Part shown: in pieces, positions 22,256 to 33,850 of the stretch
Layout of the letters: each line of letters starts with the position of its first letter
Numbering within the stretch: position 1 is the stretch's first letter
From: Serilophus lunatus
Taxonomy: Eukaryota > Chordata > Aves > Passeriformes > Eurylaimidae
Reading direction: 5' to 3'
NCBI GenBank assembly: GCA_013399895.1
Contig: VXBA01006219.1
Location: forward strand, 537,147 to 601,146
DNA length: 64,000 bases
Program-made: the position numbers and the translations under genes
Notes under the pieces: model-generated
What the model was told of the DNA's origin: nothing
The model's database searches: none
What the model saw: only the letters and a program-made list of their open reading frames with translations

Positions 22256-23420
22256 ATTCATTCTCAGGGATTTCTTAAAGAAATATTAGAAAATTGTTTT
22301 TAAACCAAAGTTCTATTCCATACCACTAGCATTAGGGCAGGCTAATTAAGCCTTGGAATAGAAAGTCTGAATGAGTTTCCAAAGCTGTCACAAAAATCTG
22401 CATTTTCATGATGCTGTTGTTTTCTTAAAAAATAAATCCTGCTGCACTCCAGTCCTGCTGCCCTGAGATGTTCCCCCAGACAAGTGGCCCCATCTGCTTT
22501 TTCTCCCTAGTTGGATTTGCCAGGGAAATCCCTGAAGGAGATGGAAATCCTGCTCCACTGTATTTTCACACCTGAGCCACGTCTTGGTAACAGCAGCTCC
22601 AAAGAAACCAAAGTGCTGGTGGTGGGAAAGCACCTGAGCTCTTTATTGAGGAAGGGAAGAAAGAGAAAAGCAAAAGAGTCAGGGGAAGGAAAAATTAATT
22701 TGCTTATATCAGGAACTTTCCTTAAAGACTTGAATACCTGTGGAAAATGTGAGAATGAAATAAGAAAAAGATTTATTGAGCCTCAAAGCCTCCAGTTAAA
22801 ATTAAATGTGGTGAGAATAGTGGCTTTCCATAGCTAATTGTCTTTGCCACAGTAACTGTGTGTCAGTCTCTTCTAAAAGCCTATTAATTCTGTAATTTAG
22901 TGCTAGCAAGAGCTGGGAGACAGCCCTAACCACCACTGGGTTTTTTTCCTTAATTCATTGACTAAATGTCATCAGGCATCAGTGTTCACCATGCTTCCTC
23001 CTTCAAGGCTCCAAATACTAAAAATTAAAAAGTTCTTACAGTCTGCTGAATAAAAAAGTGCTGGCACATCATTTAACAGAATGGATACTGTGACATTCTA
23101 TGTTGGTGTGTGAATTGTGTCTAAAAATAATCTGACATGTCCAAAGAGCTGCAGAGGGAACATTTTTCCACACAAAAGGGAGAATTACCTTGTTTGACTA
23201 CTGCAGCTAGATGCAATGTATGTGTTTAGCCATAATCTAGAGTTTATTCTGAAACTAATTAGAGATGGTCACAGAGTTATTAATGCAGAGACAAGCTGGT
23301 AGGTGGATTTTTGGACATCTGAGGTTGCATAACAAGGTAACTGCCAAAACCCCCCCATTATCTCAGAGTCAACAGCAAAATAACGTTTGTACTCGAATCT
23401 TTGGAAATCAATAGGAAGGA
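22256..23420. other. AT-rich unique DNA
   Basis: Mostly AT-rich and CpG-poor. Words such as GGCTAATTAAGCC (about 22340, itself a near palindrome) and CTAATTAGAG (about 23255) occur. Enhancer-like in places. No coding evidence. Confidence 0.35.
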
Positions 23421-24390
23421 CACTCAGAGAAATAAGTAAATGAAAATCATCTGTCCTGCCACCCATGCAGGGCCATGGCCAGGCTGTGGCAGCTGCCCCC
23501 TGCCCCAGGACCTGCAGAAGGCAGGATTGGCATCCCCCAACCCCAGGGGCACCCTGAGCTGCCCCTGAATCACCAGGGAGCACAGGTGAGGCAGCTGGGT
23601 GCCCCTGGGACGGGACTGGGGGCACCTTCCAAGGGCCAGCTCTGCACACGAAGGGCTCCTGTGCTCCTGGGGGAGCACCGAGGGTTTGCCCCAGTCTCGC
23701 CCCTTCCAGCTCCTCGCACGCTACCTCAGGCAGGGCAGGCTGCCATGTGCCCACAGCCCGCCTGCCATCCCCAGCCAGAGGCCTCGAGCAACACTTTTCA
23801 TTGCTTCCCATCTGCCTCCATTGCCCAGGCCTGCTGCAGACCACAGCAAGTTTCACAACTGCCCAGATCTGAGATTCAGACAACTCATTTGCTTATTTGA
23901 AAGCATTTCATGCAGCACCTCAGCCTGATTTGCAAGACACTTCTGCTTTTCTTACCATCATTTCCAAGGTGGTTGCAGAGCAGTGTCCCACAGTCCTGGG
24001 CAATGTGCTGCCACCTCCTGCTGGGCTCCTTCTGGCCCTGAGATGGGTCCCAGTGCAGCCCCTGGCTTGGAGTGGGCCAGGAGACACAAGGCATTGCCAC
24101 TGCCAGGCACAGGAGCTGCTCTCCCCTCTGCACTGGTGGCACACACATTTTGGCTGGCACCATCCCTTTCTCCTGCAGTGCCAGCTGAACAAATAGAATG
24201 CCTTAGGCTGTCTGGCAATTTATTCCCCACTGATTCTATCAGAGGAGAAAAAAACAAGAGAGGCAAAAAGGACCCAGAATCGAGTCTGAGAGTTCAAGAC
24301 TGATTTTTCTGCATATACTTTGTTCCCTGCTTTAGAACCACCAGGTTTACTGTCTCCTGCAGAACATAAACACCTGAATTTTAAATCAGA
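23421..24390. other. GC-richer unique DNA
   Basis: A minus-strand frame of 204 codons (23269-23883) and several overlapping frames on the other strand are open together, which points to composition, not coding. No domain is recognised. Confidence 0.5.
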
Positions 24391-24760
24391 CTCCACGACC
24401 AACACGACATTGTGAAGGACACACCAATACTTGTCATCTCTCCAGATGAGTTGGTAAGTATTTATAGAAACATTTTCTCCCTGGCACAGCTTTACCTAAG
24501 CAATGTGACTATTTTCCTCTGGAGAAATGTCTTGGAGAGATCAGTAACATAAGTCTGTCATCATAAATAGTAATAAATAACTACTCTGGTGTAGTTGCTT
24601 ATTTAGTAAAGTTATTTAAATATTAATGGTTTTTACAGGTACATCCACAGTGTAAAAATCCATGACAGTAATACTCAAAAACTAAAGCCAGGATTGCATT
24701 GTCTGGATCACAAGGCAGGATGTGGATGAGGTTACTGGAGAAAACAATATATGGAAAAAC
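24391..24760. other. AT-rich block, enhancer-like
   Basis: Contains a run of AT-rich words at 24560-24640 (AAATAGTAATAAATAAC, TTATTTAAATATTAATGG). CpG-poor and with no open frame of interest. Confidence 0.3.
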
Positions 24761-27700
24761 TCAAAGCTTCCCTTAAATATCAGAGACTTCACAGGCAGCT
24801 GCTCCTCGAGAGCACTGGGGCTCAGATCCCTCAGAGCAGTGAATTGATTCCCATGAGTGCAGACAGAAGGAGGGGCAGCAGGACACAGCCAGGTTGTGCT
24901 GGGTGGTCCCAGGCAGATCTGCTTTGCTGGACTGTGGCTGCCTGGGGAGCAGACAGATCCAGTTTTCCCAGCTGGAGCTCACAGTCTGAGCTCCCCTGCA
25001 GAGCACATGTGCCACCCTGGAGCTCCAGGAGGGGGGCACATCTCCAACATGAAGGTACAGAGACCTGTCCACACGTGTCCCATCCCTTGGTCAGAGCATC
25101 CCAGAGGTCAGGGCCACCCCAGGCTCTTCCCATGATGGGCGAGCTCAGGGCTGTGACCTGCCTGCTGTGACACTGAGCCAGGCAGGACCAGGCCCTGCAG
25201 GTGGTGGCCCCAGGGGTGTGTTTTGGCCTCCCTGGGGTCAGGGCCACCATCCCCCTGGTGAGATGGGGTCCCATGGAATGCGCCCTGTGCTCTGTGCACG
25301 GCAGTGATGCCTTTGGTTGCTTTGATGTTGGCAGCAGGAGACATCCCAGCAGTGCTGAGATCCTTATTATCCTCTTGGGCTCTTTTATTCGTCATGGCTT
25401 TCAGCCTGTTGTATAATATACATTTTTCAAGTTAAGCATCAAAACAATGAATACAAATGAGTGAGGAAGTGTTCACTTGCTGAAGGAGAATTACTAAGAG
25501 CAACACTGTGCAGTATTATAATGCATTTCCACTTCTACATCATTTGTATTAATGTATTAGAGACATCTACAAAGACAAATTGCAGCTTAGTTCAAAGGGA
25601 AGAACACTCAAATGCCTGTAAAACACTGTGGGCTGCTCTTGAAGATGCTCTCCCTACAACAACATCTGGATTTCAGGTCTCTCCTGGAATCAAGGACAAT
25701 AATCTCCCTCCCCCTCTTGCCAGCCACCCCAGCTAGCAATGGCACATGGGCATCCCTGGCCCCTGCCCCCAGCCCTGGCTCTGCCACCCCCTCTGTCCTG
25801 GGCGCATGCATGGCCACGGGCAGGGCTCCTGGCAAGGGCTCACCCGAGTGAAGCCTTCCTTGCTGCACACAAATAGCCCTGAAGGGCTCAGGAACGTTTC
25901 TCTGGAGCCTTTCCTCCCCTGCAGCACTTACAGATCCTGAATTTCCCGGCAGGGATGGACAAACAGTCCCTCAGACATGGGACACGACTCCCCACGGCCC
26001 TGCAATGTCTCAGGACCAGTTTGGAAATGCCATTTCCCACCAGCACCAGGTACTTTGGAGATGAAGTCCAGCAAACCCACGCTTGGAATAGAGAGGTCAC
26101 TCAGTGGAATGAGTCAGAAGGGCCATTTTCAGGACATTAAGGTTGTTTACAAACCCAGTCCATTCTCATTTAGTTTTCAGTGAGCTTGTGTACACATCTT
26201 CCCCCCCCTCTACAAGCACAATCATCCTCTCGGATCTCCCTCCATCTCTCTCTGGCATATGGTATTTTCATCGTGCTAACAGGATTGCTTCACCCTGCCA
26301 AGCTGCAGCAGGCACCCAGTTCCATTCAGACTTCCACGAGCACTTGGTGCTATTGGCAAACATCTGCCCTCGGGCAGAGAGGGATGAGAGAAGTAAAGAA
26401 CAAAACAAATAAGGGGAGACAAAAAAAGGAAAGGAAGGGGAGTGTTAACAGCAGCTGTTGAGAGCCCTGAGCTGTTGGGACTGGCAGCAGCATGCTGTGA
26501 AGGGCAGAGCCCCATGGCCACAGGGAGGGCAGCCCCTGCCCCACAGCCCTGGTGGCACCTGCTGTGCCTGTTGGTGAACTGGGGGTAACATCACCCACGG
26601 TTCAGGGCAGTCAGGAGGGGGCAGTGGGGCCTGGAGGCACCAGGCAGTGCTGCACCTCCTGCCATGGTGCTGGCAGCCAGAGACTGAACAAACTATTTTT
26701 CCTAGATATCTCATGTCCATCAAAATAGCAGAAAACTTGTTCTGTTATTCCTTAAAGTATCATCTCTGTCAGTGTTTGTGCTACTTAAAAGGGACAGGAC
26801 AAATCCAGCCAATCTCTGGGTAGATGTATAAGGGGTTTGTTTGCTGTGTGCCAGGTCTGCTGCCAGCTGGGATCACCCCTCACTGCACGTGCCAGGCAGT
26901 GCCACCTGGAGACATGTCTCGTTTACATGCCCATCCCTTCCCTGTACATTTTGCAAGAAGAATTAATTAGTTCAGATGATAAAGCACCATGGGGAAGGAG
27001 AACCAAGGTTAATAACAGGTATTAATAAAATATCAGCCAGGAAAAATGACTAGCTGTGTCCCAGCTAAGCTATCTCCATGAACATAATGTGTCCCTGTAT
27101 TTGGACGGGGTTATGTCTCTATAGATCAAGAGGGAAAAATAATGGAGATGAAATAACACTGCAAGATTTCAGCTCCACGTGGATGCTCTGCTTGCTGCTC
27201 CACTGGCAGCAGCTGGGTGTACAAAGGAGCCAAGTGGGTGGCTGGCAGCACCCCGGGAGCTGCCCCTGAAATCTGCTCTGAGGGAGATTCCAGCCTGGTG
27301 CAAAGTCACACAACTGAGGTACAAGGAGAGTCCCTCCCTGCTGGTGCCAAGGCCCAGCCCCAGGTGCACCAATGCACACACCAGGCTTCAGTCCCAAGTT
27401 TGAGTTTTGCAGAGTGGAAAACGGGGAGCTGCCAGAGAGCTGTGGGATTCATTTTGCCTCAAAACACGACCCAAATCCTCCTGCCAGCCTTCCTAAATTC
27501 ATCACTTTATCATTCCCAGAAAGCTTCCCACTCCGTGTTCCCATCAGCAGAGAGGCAGTGGAAGCACACCATTTACTGGAGGTTTCCCCACCATCCCAGC
27601 TAATGCCCTGTCCTCAAGCCATGAAGCAGCCAGAGGAGGGATGCAGTCACCTTCTGCACAGGCAGGTGGGAAACACGTTTTACCTTCACTGCTGACTCTC

Positions 27701-28000
27701 ATCCTTGTCTGGGCGAGGAGCCCAAGGGCAGGAACACAACAGCAGGAAATGCAAAGTCCATGAAGGGGTGTCTGCAAACTGCATCTTCCCATCCGATGGT
27801 GTCATCAGAAGGGAAATTTCAATTCATGTCACCAAAACAATAGGAAAGCTTCACTCTCACTTGCTAGAGCCAGACCCCAATGCCCCGCAGCCAGCAGGAG
27901 TGGGGTTTGGATGCAGTCAGCCCAAGGGGACTGATTTGGACACTTCAGAAATGACAGCCCCTCCTGGGAACCTGCCCTGCTCCCCAGCGGGTGTTGATTT
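24761..28000. other. Unique DNA, GC/AT mosaic
   Basis: GC-richer at 24780-25350, 25700-26000, 26450-26690 and 27170-27700, with AT-rich intervals between (for example 25410-25600). Frames of up to about 150 codons overlap on both strands and are unrecognised. No RNA gene, repeat or splice structure is supported. Confidence 0.5.
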
Positions 28001-29165
28001 ATAGCACTTTGGAAACCTTTCACCATAGAGCCTTTTAATGCTGAGCTGTGAAATGAAAAGACACTTTCACGCCATTAAAGGGAGGTTAATGTAAGATGAA
28101 GAGGTGGGTATTTTCATTTAATGAGTGAATTTGAAGAGCTCAGCTGTATTTCTTGCAGGCTGACCCTGGAAAGCTGATTCCTATATGGAGAAAAGTTTTT
28201 TCTTAAAAATAAGAGTGTTCCCTCCCTCTCCTGCCCCAAAGCACAGGACATTTATTTTAGTAGCATGCTGAAATACCTTTGGTGTGGTGCCAGAATAATG
28301 TCTCCAGAAAATGGGAGGATGGGAAACCACACGGAGCTCGGCAGGGAGAGGACACACAGGCCACTTGTGTGAGGCTTGTACATTTGTTTTCCCATGTTTC
28401 CATGTGTTTTCAATGGCAAGTGCTGCAGCACAGCACCAGTGCATTAACTCTGTGCCTGACTGACTGGCAGGACATTTTTACTCTCCCTCTGCTCTTCCCT
28501 GGGAGCCCTCCCAGAGCTGGGCTGTGCCAGGGAGGGCTGAGCTCAGCTGCCTGCCCAGACCCTGCAGCCACAGCTGAGGAGAAATGGGGCCAGGGAGCAA
28601 AGGGGGGCCCTGGTGTCCCCAGCTCAGCCCTGGCAGCTGCACCAGCACCCCACTCATGGACCTGGACCTTTCCCCATCAACAGCTCCTGAGTAACACAGG
28701 GCAGGTGGGAGTTAAGATTCCCACAGTGATCTATGCTTCCATTGGTATCTTTTGATATCTGGAAGCAGAGAATTTCAGGGAAAAAGGGCTTTCCACTGAG
28801 ATGACCATAAATCTCAATGTGTTTACAACAGAAGACTGACCAGAAGAGTTTATTAAATCTCTAAAGGATTTGATGTATATCAAACTGTTACATAAAGTCA
28901 ATACTTTGGAAAGAACTAGACAATAAATACCCTACAAGAAGCAATATTTCTATCACAGTGAAAGCAATCACATAAAGATTAGGAGACCAATTTCAATACT
29001 GAATATCAGTCTGCTGTAAGAAGACATTTATTGTTTTTCTGAGTTATCACAGAGAAGCAAGATAAGCTGTAACAATAATCTGAGCCCAGCTAATCATGCT
29101 ATCAAAGTCAGAAATACTCTTTCACCTTTTAAAAATCACTTTTCCACTTAACAAATAAAAAGAAC
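28001..29165. other. Mostly AT-rich unique DNA
   Basis: AT-rich at 28010-28260 and 28750-29160 around a GC-richer core. An inverted word TTTGAT-GTAT-ATCAAA (28869-28884) is present. No gene is supported. Confidence 0.4.
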
Positions 29166-32100
29166 AACCTCTTGCAGGTGCAAGGGGAGAGAGGGAAGCA
29201 GATTGATCACAGTGGGCAGTGCAAAATCTGGAAGAGCTGTCCCTGAGCTGTGACGGTGGCTCAGGGTCCCTCTGTGGGTGTCCCTGGTCTGTGGGTGCAC
29301 GGGGCAGGCACTGGGGGGAGCCCACCCCAGGGACACCAGCCCTGCCCCAGATGCTGCGGGTGGTTCAAGAGCCAGAGCAGCTCCTGGGGACAAATCTGAC
29401 TTTGGCTTTGGGAGCTCTGTAGTGACTGGTGGAGTGACACTGAGCTGCCAGTGCTGGAGCTCTGAGCTTGGGGGGGCACAGCCCACCAGCAGCAGGGCAG
29501 GGTCACTGTCCTGCCTCCCAGCTCCCTGGGAGGGAAATCAGACCAACGACTGGGAGCTGCTGGGACACCACAGGGACAGGGGTCACCCAAGCACCATAAA
29601 ACCAACAAACACAGACTCTGGCACGGGAACCAGTGGTGCTGACCCTGCTGGTGGGATGGGTTTGGGAGTTTGGGTTTGTTTGGCTGAAGTAAAAATTGCA
29701 AATTCGAATGACAACATGGGAACATAAAAACTTCTGTTGTTTTCCCACAGCACATCTTCCTCCCTGGCACTCCAGCAGCCAGCAGAGCCACAGCAGGCAG
29801 CACGTGCTCGGTGCACAGGCACAGAGATAAGCCCTTTGCAGGAGAGATTAGCTGCCAGCCAAAGTGAGCACAGCTATTAATAATGACCCCAGTCCAGAAG
29901 GGAGCCATCAGTTACACTTATCATCTTCAGCTTGCATTTCTGGAAAGATGAATCCAGAAGATTGGTGTGTACAGAGAAGAAAGGGAATGACATGGTGCTG
30001 TTGCTCATTGTTATCATGAACTGAAACACAATGAGATGAAGGAAATTATCAGCAATTTTAACACGACTGTTCCAGATGCATCAGTGCTGTAACATCACAC
30101 ACCAGTGGGTAGGAGGTACAGGAAGTACTGAACATGATTTTCAGTCCAAGCCAAACTCTTTATCTCTCATAGGATCCACACAGGAGTGCTTGGAAGCAAA
30201 TGTTTTGCAGAAGTGATGTGCATGGCTGCTAGAAGCTCCTCAGTACAGACAAAAGATGAGCAGACCAGGCAATTTTAGAATAAAAAGCAGTTTTGTGCTT
30301 CTGGCCCAAATTGGAGGTGGTCAGTGTGTTTAGCCATAATTATGGAGGGAAAAAGAAAGGACCCACAAAGAACTGGGACCAGAGCAGGGGGGTTTAGAAA
30401 GTAGGAGTTGGACTTAAATTGCAAAAATGTAAGAGGCCTCGGCAGAAACCCTTTCATGTGCTGATTAATCCAACAGGGGACATCAGGTCTGAGTCAGCAC
30501 ATGAAATACGTCCCAAAATGTTTCGTAAATCCCTTTTTTGACATTGAGATGGATGATAAGACAGGATGGCACCAGGACATGATGTACAGCACCATTGTCT
30601 GCCTGATGGATTGGTAGGTTGTGTGACACTCTGTGACAAATGATCTCCATGTTCAGGCTGCAGATTAACTTTCTGGGTCATTTAATAAATTATAGGAAAA
30701 GAAGTTATTTGAGGGGCAGACTAGATTGGAGTTCCAGTGACATGATACCTCTTGCTGGCATTTTTTGGGGGGGATTAACGAGAGTAAATGGCCCCTTCTC
30801 TGCCTCTTTCTGCAGAGATGGTCATCATTCCATGAAGAGAGCACTTATATTCACCTTGGGTTTTGTGGGGAAACGATGTTTGATGCAGAAGACTCAAAGC
30901 CCCCAAGGAGGGATGTGCCCCTGGCATGAACTGACTCTGAGGGCTCAGAAGCACTGGTTGATTCCACCATAGTGATGTAAAAACACACCATTGCACTGGG
31001 ACTGTGTTCAGGCCTGAGCTACATACCAGCAGTAAGGCCCTGCAGCTCCATCGCTGGGGTGTGGATGGAGGGACAGCTGCCTGACCCAACAGCCCCTGTC
31101 TGCACCCCCTGCCTCCCTGGCAGAGCTGCCCACCACAGTTCCAGGCCCACATTTTGCAATTCCTTGGGGACTCAGACTCCCAGGAAGCTTTTTAAAAGGG
31201 GCTTGAGATATTTGGGTAAGGGGCTTGAACCCCTCCAAGCACCCTGAAAGAAAGGCAGAGCCAGCTCCTGTTCCTGGGCCCATAACTGTGTTCCCAGCTG
31301 GCGTGCAGCCTCAGTTTCCCTGGCTGCAGAGGGGGCAGGAGCTCATGGGTGGCCTGTTGTACAAACTGCAGGCAGGGCACCCAGGTGCCCAGGGCAGCTC
31401 AGCTCAGGCAGGGTTTGTTTTCTGTCTCCTCTGCACACTCCTGCCTTCTCCTGCTCACGCCTGTGCTGCAGGTGCTCTTTATTCTTTGAACAAGAGAATC
31501 TAAGAAAAAAAAATTAAGCCTTTAAGGGAGAAAAAAGCTGAAATTCCCTCTTGCTTTTGAGCAAGACAATGGTGGCTGCTGTGCAGCCATCACAGAGAAG
31601 GGAAAAAAAGACTTAAAATTGCCTCTAAGCCTGAAAGAGTGGCATACTCACAAAAGCAACTGTCACGAACAAGCTAAAATTCATTATCATGTTTTTCATA
31701 GAGCAGCTGTAGGAGCATTATTATTATTATCAAATCCCTCTGAAAACCGAGTAACACCTCCCCCCTCCCCCCTTTCCTCCTGCATACTGTGTCCGGGGCT
31801 CATTTATGACATTAACCCTCAGGGTTTGATGTAAAGCACTGGGGGCTGTTTCGTGCAGCCCAGGGGATGCACTGCTGCTGGGAGATGTCCCTGCATGCCA
31901 CCTTCTCTGGGGAGGTCTGTGAAGGGCTCCTGGGCATCTGTGGCCTTGGGCAGCAGAGACACAGAGACAAGTGCAGGGCAGAACCACCCCAGGGGAGGGC
32001 AGAGGGTCACAGGGGCAGCAGCTCCTCCAGGAGCCTCAGACACTGCACCCTGCTTGGAAGGGAGATGTGCTGGGGGCACAGGGGATCGTGCCCCACACAC

Positions 32101-33784
32101 ACTGGGCAGGGAGCTGCACAGCACAAGCCTTGGCACAAGAAGGGAGAGGGCTGTGATTGCCCCCAGACTGGATGAATTTCCTTAACTAATGAGGGCATTG
32201 CTTGAAAAAATAGAAATGACTTTAAGGCTGAAGCCTGACTGGCCTTTGCCTGTGGCTCTGTGAAGTGTGCCAGCTCCAGGGGAGCCCAGAAGTCTGAGTG
32301 CTGTGTTTGTTCCTTTAAAGGGTGTTTCATCCAAAGGAGAGCAGAGCTCCAGAGCCCATTTGCAAAGGTTAAGGGCTGCTGAGGAGCACCTACAACCTGG
32401 GCTTTAAACAGCCTAAAAATTCACTTGAGAAGAGCAGTAAGTCAATTCTGTGGGACATGTTTCTTCCCTAAGCCCTGCAAGTTTAACTTGTCTCTCTAAG
32501 AATGGTGAGCAGCTTCCTCAGAAGTCAGTCTTGCCGTCTGATCAAACCTGTTCTCCCTAAGTGGAGCCCAGCACAGGGAACTGGCCAGAGCAGGGTGGCC
32601 TCACGGGGTGATGCCTGTTGGAGGGGTCCACTGCCGTGGGGTTTGGCTTGGCAGGAGCTCTGGGGGGCTCTGGGGGCAGGTGCTGCAGCCCCTGGAGCAG
32701 CCACCATCAGGAGGTGGCAGAGGGGCCCTGGGAGCAGTGCCCAGCCACCAGCACTCCCCTTACAGGCAGTTCTGCAGCATAAGTCAGCTTCTCAGCTGGG
32801 TGGCCCTGTAATTCCTCCTAGGAATCTCCCAGAAGATTCTCACCAGGACCAGTGACCTGTGGTCACCTGGACACTTGTACCCCACCCCCAGCACCCGGGC
32901 TCTGCACAGAGAATGAACAGTTCACCTGTTTCTCTGTTCTGTTTCCAATGGAACCATAATCTGCACTCTTATGGGGCTGGAGGAGTTTGGTTCAGGAGGG
33001 AATTTGACAGCAGCTTTACTAGTTTATGGCAGAAAAGGCATTTAAGGGGATTTTGTTTGTCACTTGAAAATTAGCCTAGAGGAAAAAGGATCTTCAGTTC
33101 GAATTTAATTAAAAACTGATGAACCAAAAGCCTTGTAGTGGCTCTGTGAAGTCCCATTTTACAGCACAAGAACACAGCCCTGATAAGCAGCAAGAAGAAA
33201 ATAAACACAAGAGATTTAAAACGAGAACCCCAAACAGAAATGGGCCAAACCATAACCCAGTGACACCAGGCCACTGCCAGAGCAGAAGGTGTCCCACTGC
33301 ACTTAGAGAGGGGCTTTACCAAAGCTGCTGAGTCCTTGTGTTCTGCTGAGAGCAGCCCATTAACCTCACTGTCCCCGTGTCACCCATCCCTCCTGCTCAG
33401 CAGCTCGTGCTCCCAGGGAGAGGGGACACGTCCCTGAGGGACACACCCCCCCTGGATGGTCACACACAGCCCTGAGCTGGGGGAACTGCCCACAGCCAGG
33501 GTCAGCATGCTCACAAAGAGCCAATAAACCCACAGAGGAGTGATGGGTTGGCACAGGGGGAGGAGCAGAGGCCAGAGTGGTGCCCAGCTGCTTCAGGCTG
33601 CTCCAGAAAGGGAAAGCAGAAAGATCCCAGGGCAGACTGGGGGATGCCACTGGTGTCACTGGAGCTGCAGTGGGAAGGGCTGAGCAGGCCACCAGTCACA
33701 TGGAGAAGCAGATGGGCTGAACCACAGCAGGGAATCTCTGAGGCCAGAGTATATGGCTTCACTTTACCACGGCTGGACCAATTT
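29166..33784. other. Unique DNA, GC/AT mosaic
   Basis: GC-richer at 29170-29830, 31000-31480, 31850-32150 and 32560-32760, AT-rich at 29870-30700 and 33070-33240. C-rich runs near 31757-31773 and a short (ATT)n at 31717-31730 are present. A minus-strand frame of 215 codons (29261-29908) overlaps frames on the other strand and has no known domain. No gene or RNA gene is supported. Confidence 0.5.
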
Positions 33785-33850
33785 AATTAACTATGGCAAC
33801 ATTAATTATTGGCTGTTGCCATTTTTATTTCAGAAGAAACCAACCAGCAT
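33785..33850. promoter_or_regulatory. RFX-like inverted repeat around a homeodomain site
   Basis: Perfect 8-bp inverted arms ATGGCAAC (33793-33800) and GTTGCCAT (33815-33822) are separated by 14 bp that contain ATTAATTATT and a reversed CCAAT word (ATTGG). GTTGCCAT/ATGGCAAC matches the half-site of the RFX X-box, and TAATTA is a homeodomain core. This is the most structured regulatory candidate in the window. Binding is inferred. Confidence 0.4.

Noticed and set aside
30690..30760. GGGCAGACTAGATTGGAG-type sequence resembling a CR1 tail
   Set aside because: The resemblance covers about 20 bases, with no terminal octamers and no coding remnant.
33085..33100. GTTCGAATTTAATT resembling a tRNA B box
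   Set aside because: No A box, acceptor stem or cloverleaf can be drawn around it.
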